NCBI GenBank assembly: GCA_947461985.1
Contig: CANHNT010000123.1
Coordinates: 1 to 5,982, forward strand
Origin: Bacteroidota bacterium
GTDB lineage: Bacteria > Bacteroidota > Bacteroidia > Chitinophagales > Chitinophagaceae
Direction: 5' to 3'
DNA: 5,982 nt
Shown: piece by piece, positions 1 to 5,982 of the stretch
How positions within the stretch are numbered: position 1 is the stretch's first letter
Layout: each line of letters opens with the position of its first letter
Translations under genes and position numbers: made by a program
The notes under the pieces: generated by a model
What the model saw: only the letters and a program-made list of their open reading frames with translations
The model's database searches: none
Told to the model about the DNA's origin: nothing

Positions 1-1
1 A

Positions 2-466
2 GAAACTGGTGGAGGCTTAAAAAAAGCATCAAACTTTTTAGAAGATAGCAATCCGTTTGTGTTGATGAATGTTGATATTTTAACGGATTTGGATTTAGGT
101 AAAATGATTTCGTTCCATAAAGAAAAAAATCCGTTAGCAACATTAGGGGTTAGCAAACGTGCAAGTACTCGTTGTTTTTTATTTAATGAAAAAAATCAAT
201 TGTGCGGCTGGCGAAATAAAAATACCAATGAAGAAAAAATTTGTAAAACAGAAACCAACTACAATGAATTTGCATTTAGTGGCATTCACATTATTCATCC
301 TGCTATTTTTAAATTGATGAAAAAGGAAGGTAAGTTTTCTATGGTAGATGTGTATTTAGAATTAGCAAAAACAGAGACGATATTAGGTTATGACCACACA
401 GGGTCGCATTTAATTGATGTGGGCAAACCTGAAAGTATCTTAAAAGCAGAAACTATTTTTAAGTAG
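2..466 (+). CDS. Sugar-1-phosphate nucleotidyltransferase, MurU-like (5' end missing)
   Basis: This is the C-terminal 154 residues of a nucleotidyltransferase that makes an NDP-sugar from a sugar-1-phosphate and an NTP in the cytoplasm. The frame is open to the left edge, and the conserved ETGGGLKKA loop at 2-28 lies upstream of the first possible internal start (GTG 59), so the gene begins outside the window. Visible landmarks are the metal-binding Asp of NVD (74-76), the FAFSGIH strand of the sugar-binding region (269-289) and the second metal-site Asp in DVGKPES (416-418). Relatives are about 240 residues, so roughly 85-90 are missing, including the nucleotide-binding GxGxR loop. The ETGGG motif and the 'RASTRCFLFNEKNQLCGW' segment resemble MurNAc-1-P uridylyltransferase (MurU) more than GlmU, RmlA or mannose-1-P guanylyltransferase. 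MurU-like specificity is therefore an inference. uvrC follows after a 20-bp gap. Confidence 0.8.
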   Translation, partial: ETGGGLKKASNFLEDSNPFVLMNVDILTDLDLGKMISFHKEKNPLATLGVSKRASTRCFLFNEKNQLCGWRNKNTNEEKICKTETNYNEFAFSGIHIIHPAIFKLMKKEGKFSMVDVYLELAKTETILGYDHTGSHLIDVGKPESILKAETIFK

Positions 467-474
467 AACTTGTG

Positions 475-483
475 TAATTTCGC
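475..483 (+). promoter_or_regulatory. Possible Bacteroidetes -7 box ahead of uvrC
   Basis: TAATTTCGC matches the Bacteroidetes -7 consensus TAnnTTTG with one mismatch (C for the third T). It ends three bases before the uvrC GTG start. I see no clear TTTG-type -33 element at the expected distance. If real, the transcript would begin at or next to the start codon. The element is weak, and uvrC may instead be read through from the gene upstream. Confidence 0.3.
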
Positions 484-486
484 ACT

Positions 487-2292
487 GTGACAAAAGAAGA
501 ATTTTCAATCGTACAGCCTTCGTTGCCTAACAAGCCGGGCATTTACAAATATTTTGATGCTACCGACAAAATTATTTATGTGGGCAAGGCTAAAAATTTG
601 CGCAAACGCGTTATTTCCTATTTCAATAAAATTTCAGATTATTATAAAACAAAAAAGCTCGTTTCTGAAATAAAACGATTGGAGTTTACCATTGTTGATA
701 GTGAACAAGATGCTTTGTTATTGGAAAATTCGCTCATTAAACAATATCAACCAAAATATAATTTGGTTTTAAAAGATGATAGAAGCTATCCTCATATTGT
801 TATTAAAAACGAGCATTTCCCAAGAATTTTTATCACTCGAAAAATGATTAAAGATGGTTCGCAGTATTTAGGACCCTATACTAATGTGGCACAAGTTTAC
901 TCTTTGCTAAATTTGATAAAACAAACGGTTCCATTAAGAACTTGTGCTTTAAATCTTACTCCAAAAAATATTGAAAATGGAAAATTTAAAGAATGTTTAG
1001 AATATCATTTAGGCAATTGCAAAGCGCCTTGTGTAGCGCTTCAAAGTAAAGAGGAGTATGATGAGCAAGTGCAACAAGTCAAAGATATTTTGAAAGGAAA
1101 GTTGGGCGACATCATTAAAAACTATAAAAAAGAAATGATGGAAAAGGCTTCAAATTTAGAATTTGAAAAAGCTGAAATCATTAAGAAAAAAATTGAATAT
1201 CTTCAAAGTTACCAAAGCAAATCCATCATAGTAAATACTCGAATTGACAATGTTGATATTTGCTCAGTGGTTTCAAACGAAAAATATGCTGCTGTCAATT
1301 TTATGATCATTGTTCAAGGAACTATTATTCACACACATTCTGTTACCATCACAAAAACGTTGCAAGAATCAGATGAAGAAATTTTAGTTCCCATTTTATA
1401 TCAACTTCGTGAAAAATATAAAAGTACCTCAAAAGAAATTATTGTTCCATTTGAAATTGCAGTTGATGATGAATTAATAGTAACTGTTCCTAAGAGTGGC
1501 GACAAAAAGAAATTATTAGAATTGTCATTGCAAAATGCCGAATACATGATGCAAGAACATAAACGAAAACTAACACTCAACCTTTCAGAAAATACCGATG
1601 AACAAAACAATGCATTATTAGAACAATTAAAAATTGATTTACACCTTACAGAAACTCCCGACCACATTGAATGTTTTGATAACTCTAATTTTCAAGGAAG
1701 TTATCCTGTTGCTGCCATGGTTTGTTTCAAAAATGGAGTGCCCTTCAAAAAAGAATATCGACATTTTCATATTAAAACCGTAGAGGGCATTAATGACTTT
1801 GCTAGCATGAAAGAAATTGTTTACCGTCGCTATAAACGAGTGCTTGATGAAGGTAAACCCATTCCTAAATTAATTATTATTGATGGTGGTAAAGGACAGC
1901 TTAGTTCAGCATTAGAGTCTATTAATGAATTAGGATTGATAGGGAAAACAACTGTCGTAGGATTAGCTAAAAACATAGAAGAAATATTTTATCCAGGCGA
2001 TTCAGAATCCTTGAAATTGCCTTACCAAAGTGCCACATTGAATTTAATTAAACGGATACGAGATGAAGTGCATCGTTTCGGAATCACCTTTCATCGATCA
2101 ACTCGGAGTAAAGGAATTATCAATAACGAGCTTGAAAAAATAAATGGTATTGGTGAAAAAACAGCCAATGATTTGTTGAACCATTTTCGGTCAGTTGTAA
2201 AAGTAAAAAATGCTACGGAAAAAGAATTAGAAAAAATTGTTGGGCTATCAAAAGCACGAATTATTAAACAATATTTTATCAATTTAAGTTAA
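487..2292 (+). CDS. uvrC: UvrABC excinuclease subunit C
   Basis: UvrC makes both incisions, 3' and 5' of the lesion, in nucleotide excision repair after UvrA/UvrB load on damaged DNA. The 601-residue length is normal for the family and the domain order is complete. The N-terminal GIY-YIG nuclease has GIY at 18-20, YVGK at 31-34, R41 and catalytic E80. Four cysteines (C153, C170, C178, C182) match the proposed Fe-S cluster site. A UVR helical hairpin for UvrB binding lies at about 208-242. The RNase H-like nuclease has D398 (ECFDNSNFQG), D466 (IIIDGGKGQL) and H529 (RDEVHRF). A C-terminal tandem helix-hairpin-helix (about 550-600) includes INGIGEKTA and GLSKARI. The GTG start is chosen because TAA at 475-477 closes the frame just upstream, no ATG lies between, and the resulting N-terminus (xTKEEF...LPNKPGIY) aligns with the usual family start. 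All catalytic residues are present, so the protein is expected to be active. Confidence 0.97.
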   Translation: MTKEEFSIVQPSLPNKPGIYKYFDATDKIIYVGKAKNLRKRVISYFNKISDYYKTKKLVSEIKRLEFTIVDSEQDALLLENSLIKQYQPKYNLVLKDDRSYPHIVIKNEHFPRIFITRKMIKDGSQYLGPYTNVAQVYSLLNLIKQTVPLRTCALNLTPKNIENGKFKECLEYHLGNCKAPCVALQSKEEYDEQVQQVKDILKGKLGDIIKNYKKEMMEKASNLEFEKAEIIKKKIEYLQSYQSKSIIVNTRIDNVDICSVVSNEKYAAVNFMIIVQGTIIHTHSVTITKTLQESDEEILVPILYQLREKYKSTSKEIIVPFEIAVDDELIVTVPKSGDKKKLLELSLQNAEYMMQEHKRKLTLNLSENTDEQNNALLEQLKIDLHLTETPDHIECFDNSNFQGSYPVAAMVCFKNGVPFKKEYRHFHIKTVEGINDFASMKEIVYRRYKRVLDEGKPIPKLIIIDGGKGQLSSALESINELGLIGKTTVVGLAKNIEEIFYPGDSESLKLPYQSATLNLIKRIRDEVHRFGITFHRSTRSKGIINNELEKINGIGEKTANDLLNHFRSVVKVKNATEKELEKIVGLSKARIIKQYFINLS

Positions 2293-2341
2293 AAAATACA
2301 TTTCAATTAAATACAAATAACACACTACCAAGTACAATTAT

Positions 2342-2350
2342 TATATTTGC
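2342..2350 (+). promoter_or_regulatory. Bacteroidetes -7 promoter box of the NagZ-type gene
   Basis: TATATTTGC is an exact match to the Bacteroidetes sigma-factor -7 consensus TAnnTTTG. It lies five bases before the ATG at 2356, so the 5' leader would be only a few bases or absent. I see no good TTTG -33 element 18-20 bp upstream. The box also helps set the start: a TTG at 2347, in frame with the gene, lies inside it and would probably not be transcribed. Confidence 0.5.
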
Positions 2351-2355
2351 GTTCA

Positions 2356-3432
2356 ATGAAAAAAATAACTTTATTTGTAGCCTTTCTTTTTTCGGCTATT
2401 TTTTGCTTTGCTCAAGTTGATAGTTTAGATATTAAAATTGGACAAATGATTATGGTGGGTATGTCGGGTAAATCGGCAAATAAAAATTCAGCTATAATAA
2501 AAGATATTAAAAAAGGAATTGTAGGTGGTGTTTTATTATTTGAATACAATATAAATCCTAATAATAGTCAAGAAAATCTTTTAGAATTGACGAATGATTT
2601 GCAAAAAGCAGCTCAAATTCCCTTGTTAATTTCTATTGATCAAGAAGGTGGACAAGTGAACCGTTTGAAAATGAAATATGGTTTTCCTTCTATGCCTTCT
2701 GCTCAAGTTGTAGGACAAAAAAATGATTCCGTTAACACTCGTCAAGTAGGAAATACTATTGCAACTTCTTTATCTAAATGTGGTATCAATTTAAATTTTG
2801 CTCCTGTAGTAGATATATTAAATCCTAATTGTCCTGTTTTAGGAAAACGAAATAGATGTTATTCTTCAGACGTAAAAACAATTGCGCAATGTGCAGAAAT
2901 TATCATTGATGAACATAAAAAATTACATATAAAAACGGCATTAAAACATTTTCCCGGACATGGTAGCAGCACCACAGATTCTCATTTGGGTTTGGTAGAT
3001 GTTTCTAAAACTTGGTATGTAGAGGAACTTTTTCCATACAAATATTTAATAGATAATGGGAATGTGGATATGATTATGACGGCTCACATAATTAATAAAA
3101 AATTAGATAAAAGTGGAATGCCTGCAACACTGTCTAAAAAAATCATAACCGATTTGTTGCGCAAACAATTACATTATAATGGCATCGTGGTTTCGGACGA
3201 CATGCAAATGCATGCTATTAGTAAGTTTTATGGGTTGGAGCAAAGCTTAAAACTATCTATTAACGCTGGGGTTGATATTGTTATTTTTGGTAATAATATT
3301 GAAGGGGCAAAAGATTACACGCCTGAAAATATTCATGCTACATTAAAAAAATTAGTTTTAGAAGGAGAAATTCCATTGTCAAGAATTAATGAAAGCTATA
3401 ACCGAATAATGGCTTTGAAAAAAAGTAGATAA
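2356..3432 (+). CDS. nagZ: Exported beta-N-acetylhexosaminidase, GH3 family (NagZ type)
   Basis: Family-3 glycoside hydrolase of the NagZ branch, which removes terminal beta-linked N-acetylglucosamine, typically from peptidoglycan fragments. It is 358 residues from ATG 2356, a single-domain NagZ length. In order it shows DQEGGQVNRL in the first third; a variant LGKRNRCYSSD loop where relatives have GxRSF; KHFPGHG at 197-203 followed after four residues by DSH at 208-210 (the His-Asp general acid/base loop diagnostic of NagZ); and VVSDDMQM with nucleophile D281. The first 19 residues (MKK, hydrophobic core, CFA before Gln20) are a signal peptide for signal peptidase I; no lipobox is seen. The enzyme should therefore act in the periplasm or outside, unlike the cytoplasmic NagZ of enterobacteria. 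An in-frame TTG at 2347 would add three residues but sits within the -7 box. Substrate is inferred from family motifs; other beta-GlcNAc substrates remain possible. Confidence 0.88.
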   Translation: MKKITLFVAFLFSAIFCFAQVDSLDIKIGQMIMVGMSGKSANKNSAIIKDIKKGIVGGVLLFEYNINPNNSQENLLELTNDLQKAAQIPLLISIDQEGGQVNRLKMKYGFPSMPSAQVVGQKNDSVNTRQVGNTIATSLSKCGINLNFAPVVDILNPNCPVLGKRNRCYSSDVKTIAQCAEIIIDEHKKLHIKTALKHFPGHGSSTTDSHLGLVDVSKTWYVEELFPYKYLIDNGNVDMIMTAHIINKKLDKSGMPATLSKKIITDLLRKQLHYNGIVVSDDMQMHAISKFYGLEQSLKLSINAGVDIVIFGNNIEGAKDYTPENIHATLKKLVLEGEIPLSRINESYNRIMALKKSR

Positions 3433-3449
3433 TTTATCAATTCAAATTA

Positions 3450-3479
3450 TTGACTTCGTTAAAGAAATTGCACCTTTGC
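3450..3479 (+). promoter_or_regulatory. Probable purM promoter (-33 and -7 elements)
   Basis: TTG at 3450-3452 is separated by 18 bp from CACCTTTG at 3471-3478, followed by C. This resembles the Bacteroidetes TTTG / TAnnTTTG promoter pair, with C for T at the first position of the -7 box and an incomplete -33. The start codon follows 16 bases later, after the A/T-only leader AAATAAAATATTAAT that lacks a Shine-Dalgarno sequence, which is typical of the phylum. It suggests that purM is transcribed independently of the upstream gene. Confidence 0.55.
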
Positions 3480-3495
3480 AAAATAAAATATTAAT

Positions 3496-4656
3496 ATGAG
3501 CGATTTATATAATCAACGAGGAGTTTCATCACAAAAAGAAGATGTGCATGAAGCCATTAAAAATTTAGACAAAGGTCTTTTTGAAAATTCATTTTGTAAA
3601 ATTTTACCTGATTACATTGCTCATGATGAAAATGCTTGTTGCATTATGCATGCTGATACTGCTGGCACAAAATCTATTTTGGCATATATGTATTGGAAAG
3701 AAACAGGTGATTTGTCGGTTTGGAAAGGCATTGCTCAAGATGCTATGGTGATGAATATAGATGACATGATTTGTTCGGGTGCTACCAATCATTTTATTTT
3801 ATCATCTACGATTGCAAGAAATAAAAATTTAATTACAAAAGATGTTTTAAGTGCTGTTATTCAAGGTTGTGATCAACTGATAAAAGAATGGAAAAATTTC
3901 GGAATCGATATTCACAGTGCTGGTGGTGAAACGGCCGATGTAGGCGATTTGGTAAAAACGATTGATGTTGGTTATACCGCTTTCGCTCGATTTGACAGGA
4001 AACATATCATCACCATTAATCCGCAACCTGGCGACGTAATTGTAGGCTTAGCTAGCTACGGTCAAGCAACATACGAAAGTGAATATAATAGTGGTATAGG
4101 CTGCAATGGATTAACGAGTGCAAGGCACGATATTTTAGATAAAAGTTACATGACTCGTTTTCCTGAAAGTTATGACAACTCATTGCCTGAGCATGTTTGT
4201 TATATCGGAAAACACAAACTAACCGATTCATTTGAAAATGGATTAACTATCGGTAAAATGTTGTTGTCACCAACTCGAACTTTTGCTCCTATAATTAAAC
4301 AAGTAGTTGATCATTTTGGTTCAGTTATTAGAGGAATCGTTCATAATACAGGTGGTGGACAAACAAAGTGCATGAAATACATCCCAGGTAATGTGCGAAT
4401 GGTAAAGGATAATTTGTTGCCAATTCCTAAAATCTTCCATTTAATGCAAGAAGCATCCGGTATAAGTTTGCAAGAAATGTATCAAGTCTTTAATATGGGA
4501 ACCCGTTTGGAAATTTACACAGACGAAAAAACAGCTCAAGAAATTATTGCTATTTCAAAAAGTTTTAATATTGACGCACAAATTGTTGGAAGAGTTGAGG
4601 CATCAGATAAAAAAGAATTGATAATAAAGCATAATAATATTGAGATTGTATATTAA
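3496..4656 (+). CDS. purM: Phosphoribosylformylglycinamidine cyclo-ligase (AIR synthase)
   Basis: PurM converts FGAM and ATP to 5-aminoimidazole ribonucleotide in the cytoplasm, the ring-closing fifth step of purine synthesis. The 386-residue protein has the two-domain PurM layout. The N-terminal half carries MHADTAGTKS (H52-S60) in place of the common DGVGTK loop, NIDDMICSGAT, and GGETAD at 143-148. The C-terminal half begins near GDVIVGLASYG and contains LLSPTRT (SPTRT from residue 258), TGGGQTK at 285-291, and the late signature EMYQVFNMG with FNMG at 332-335. It is longer than enterobacterial PurM (about 345), and its loops match the variant PurM I recognise from Bacteroidetes. No other pur gene is visible nearby. 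ATG 3496 gives MSDLYNQRGVS, the expected N-terminus, and is preceded by an A/T-rich leader. The gene is intact. Confidence 0.93.
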   Translation: MSDLYNQRGVSSQKEDVHEAIKNLDKGLFENSFCKILPDYIAHDENACCIMHADTAGTKSILAYMYWKETGDLSVWKGIAQDAMVMNIDDMICSGATNHFILSSTIARNKNLITKDVLSAVIQGCDQLIKEWKNFGIDIHSAGGETADVGDLVKTIDVGYTAFARFDRKHIITINPQPGDVIVGLASYGQATYESEYNSGIGCNGLTSARHDILDKSYMTRFPESYDNSLPEHVCYIGKHKLTDSFENGLTIGKMLLSPTRTFAPIIKQVVDHFGSVIRGIVHNTGGGQTKCMKYIPGNVRMVKDNLLPIPKIFHLMQEASGISLQEMYQVFNMGTRLEIYTDEKTAQEIIAISKSFNIDAQIVGRVEASDKKELIIKHNNIEIVY

Positions 4657-4759
4657 TTTTATCGTATCAACTAAATTTATAATCAATTAGTAATTATTTT
4701 TAAATTGCTGCAAACTAATGGTTTAAATTCATTGTCTTGATTAATTAAATAAATATATA

Positions 4760-5982
4760 ATGAAGAAACTATTCATTTTTGTTACAATTTTTATTGTAGC
4801 ACAATCACAAGCTCAAATTTCCAATACGTTTTATGGCTTGGCTCGAAAAAATACACCTAATAATGAAATATTTTTAGCAACTATTAATCCCTCAACAGGT
4901 ACAGTAACTAACATAAGTCCTACTTCGTTGTCTCCTATTGTTAACCTCACTGGCGCTGCCTTGGACCCATACAATAATAACTATCATTTTATAGGATACA
5001 ATCAAATGAAAACCATTAATTTATCAACTGGTTTAGAAACCAACTCGGTAATCATCAATAACCCAATTGCTAATAGTTATTTTGATAATTTTCGTTTTAA
5101 TAATTCCGATAGTACATTATACGGTTTAGCAAGAAGATATATTTATGATTCAGTAACAAACACTGGATATGGCGAAGTTTTTTTATCTACAATTAATACG
5201 ACTACTGGAACGATTGCTCAAATTTCTCCAAATTCAATCGGGCAAGGATTTGCTTTAGCAGGAAGTGCTATTGATCCCTATCAAAAAATATTCTATTATT
5301 CTACAGGAGCTAATTTAGTGGGCGTTGATATGTATACAGGCTTAGTGTATTCAAATCCTCCAATTTCGGTTATTGGTGGTGGAAAATATTTCGACAATTT
5401 CACCTATAGTTGTGTTGATACCGCTTTATATGGACTCATCCGTACAAACTATTTTTCTTATGCGTATGATTCATTAATCATGGATACAATTCAAACATTA
5501 GATTCTACTGCGATTCATTTAGGAAAAATAAATCCTTCTACAGGTATTGTTTCAAAAATATCTCCTACAAAATTAGATCAAGGTGGATATACACTCAATG
5601 CTGGTTCCACAATTGACCCTTCTACTATGACCTATTATTATAATAATGGATATCAATTAGTTGGAGTTTCGCTCTTAACTGGGTTAAAGGTGAGTCAACA
5701 AACAATCAATAATACCAATGGCCAGTTTTTTGAATTGATGCGCATTCAATCTAATTGTTATGAGGTTAATAAACCCATTCGACAAAATACACCTACTTCA
5801 GTTACATCTTCATTATTAAATAATAATATTATCATTTTTCCCAATCCAACATCAGGCATCATTGAATTAGAAAACCATAGTAATATTATAAAAGTTGAAA
5901 TTTATGATATGGTTGGTAAATTGGTATCAATAAACAATTTTAATTCAATCAATCACAAAATAGATGTTTCAAGATTACAATA
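4760..5982 (+). CDS. Secreted repeat protein with T9SS type A sorting domain (3' end missing)
   Basis: The first 407 residues of a protein of unknown function; the frame is still open at the right edge. Residues 1-18 are a signal peptide (MKK, hydrophobic stretch, then SQA before Gln19). Residues 23-329 form three related units sharing YGLxR, INxxTGxxxxISP, a DP motif, a TGL turn and a YFDNF-like end. Rich in Asn, Thr, Ser and Tyr, they look like beta-strand repeats, possibly a beta-propeller. A linker follows, then from about residue 357 the type IX secretion C-terminal sorting domain: IIIFPNPTSG, a VEIYDMVGKLV strand, and IDVSRLQ. The usual final 20-30 residues (GxYxxxI...KKxxK) lie beyond the window. 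Such cargo crosses the inner membrane by Sec and the outer membrane by the T9SS, ending on the surface or outside. No catalytic motif is seen; an adhesion or binding role is a guess. The ATG follows an A/T-rich leader, and no clear -7 box was found in the 103-bp gap. Confidence 0.87.
   Translation, partial: MKKLFIFVTIFIVAQSQAQISNTFYGLARKNTPNNEIFLATINPSTGTVTNISPTSLSPIVNLTGAALDPYNNNYHFIGYNQMKTINLSTGLETNSVIINNPIANSYFDNFRFNNSDSTLYGLARRYIYDSVTNTGYGEVFLSTINTTTGTIAQISPNSIGQGFALAGSAIDPYQKIFYYSTGANLVGVDMYTGLVYSNPPISVIGGGKYFDNFTYSCVDTALYGLIRTNYFSYAYDSLIMDTIQTLDSTAIHLGKINPSTGIVSKISPTKLDQGGYTLNAGSTIDPSTMTYYYNNGYQLVGVSLLTGLKVSQQTINNTNGQFFELMRIQSNCYEVNKPIRQNTPTSVTSSLLNNNIIIFPNPTSGIIELENHSNIIKVEIYDMVGKLVSINNFNSINHKIDVSRLQ
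4826..5746 (+). repeat. Three tandem protein-level repeats inside the T9SS cargo gene
   Basis: Unit 1 spans about 4826-5098 (residues 23-113), unit 2 about 5111-5407 (118-216) and unit 3 about 5420-5746 (221-329). Landmarks recur in register: YGL at residues 25, 121 and 224; INPSTG or INTTTG at 42, 145 and 257; DP at 69, 172 and 286; TGL at 90, 193 and 307; YFDNF at 107 and 210 with QFFEL at 322. The period is 103 residues between units 1 and 2 and about 112-114 between units 2 and 3. Similarity is clear in protein but strongly diverged in DNA, so the duplications are old. The boundaries are approximate. Confidence 0.75.

Noticed and set aside
59..466. GTG at 59 as the start of a 135-residue protein
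   Set aside because: The frame is open to the left edge and the conserved ETGGGLKKA motif lies upstream of 59, so the gene is truncated by the window rather than starting here.
1401..2282. Two reverse-strand open frames (1401-1667 and 2091-2282)
   Set aside because: Both lie entirely inside uvrC, which is intact with all catalytic residues. Their translations look like no known family and are antisense shadows.
2347..2355. TTG at 2347 as the start of the NagZ-type gene
   Set aside because: It lies inside the TATATTTGC promoter box and would add only three residues ahead of a normal MKK signal peptide; ATG 2356 is preferred.
2356..2412. Lipoprotein signal at Cys17 of the NagZ-type protein
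   Set aside because: The residues before the cysteine are A-I-F, which do not fit a lipobox. Cleavage after Ala19 (CFA before Gln) fits a signal peptidase I site better.
3437..3453. Short inverted repeat TCAAT/ATTGA after the NagZ-type gene as a terminator
   Set aside because: The stem is only five A/T-rich base pairs with a seven-base loop, has no T-tract, and overlaps the probable purM -33 element. In DNA this A+T-rich it is likely to be chance.
3604..3792. Reverse-strand open frame of 62 codons
   Set aside because: It is antisense to the conserved N-terminal region of purM, with no sign of its own start signals or family similarity.
4657..4759. Possible terminator, promoter or small RNA in the gap between purM and the T9SS cargo gene
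   Set aside because: It contains only weak A/T inverted repeats (for example CTAA...TTAG) and a repeated TTAAATT (4700 and 4723). No stable GC stem and no convincing TAnnTTTG box were found.
1..5982. Mobile element, CRISPR array, defence island or other undescribed system
   Set aside because: Five co-directed genes fill the window with short gaps. I saw no transposase, integrase, direct-repeat array, toxin-antitoxin pair or abrupt composition change.

Overview
The window is A+T-rich and reads as ordinary chromosomal DNA of a member of the Bacteroidetes (Bacteroidota). The evidence is a Bacteroidetes-type PurM, a Por/type IX secretion (T9SS) C-terminal sorting domain, TAnnTTTG-like -7 promoter boxes just upstream of start codons, and A-rich leaders without Shine-Dalgarno sequences. 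The order or genus cannot be fixed from the sequence alone.

All five genes lie on the + strand. From left to right they are: (1) the 3' part of a sugar-1-phosphate nucleotidyltransferase resembling MurNAc-1-P uridylyltransferase MurU, cut by the left edge; (2) complete uvrC, the nucleotide-excision-repair endonuclease subunit; (3) a complete exported family-3 glycoside hydrolase of the NagZ type; (4) complete purM, the AIR synthase of purine biosynthesis; and (5) a secreted protein of unknown function with three ~100-residue internal repeats and a T9SS type A sorting domain, cut by the right edge. The intergenic gaps are about 20, 63, 63 and 103 bp. The gaps before genes 2, 3 and 4 each carry a recognisable or partial Bacteroidetes -7 box, so these are probably separate or only loosely coupled transcription units rather than one tight operon. 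No convincing rho-independent terminator is visible in any gap.

Functionally this is mostly housekeeping. The one plausible thematic link is peptidoglycan recycling: NagZ-type enzymes release GlcNAc from muropeptides, and MurU returns MurNAc-1-P to UDP-MurNAc. uvrC and purM are unrelated to that pathway and to each other.

I see no mobile element, CRISPR array, tRNA, rRNA or defence system, and no convincing evidence of a previously undescribed system. The least explained item is the repeat-containing T9SS cargo protein at the right edge.
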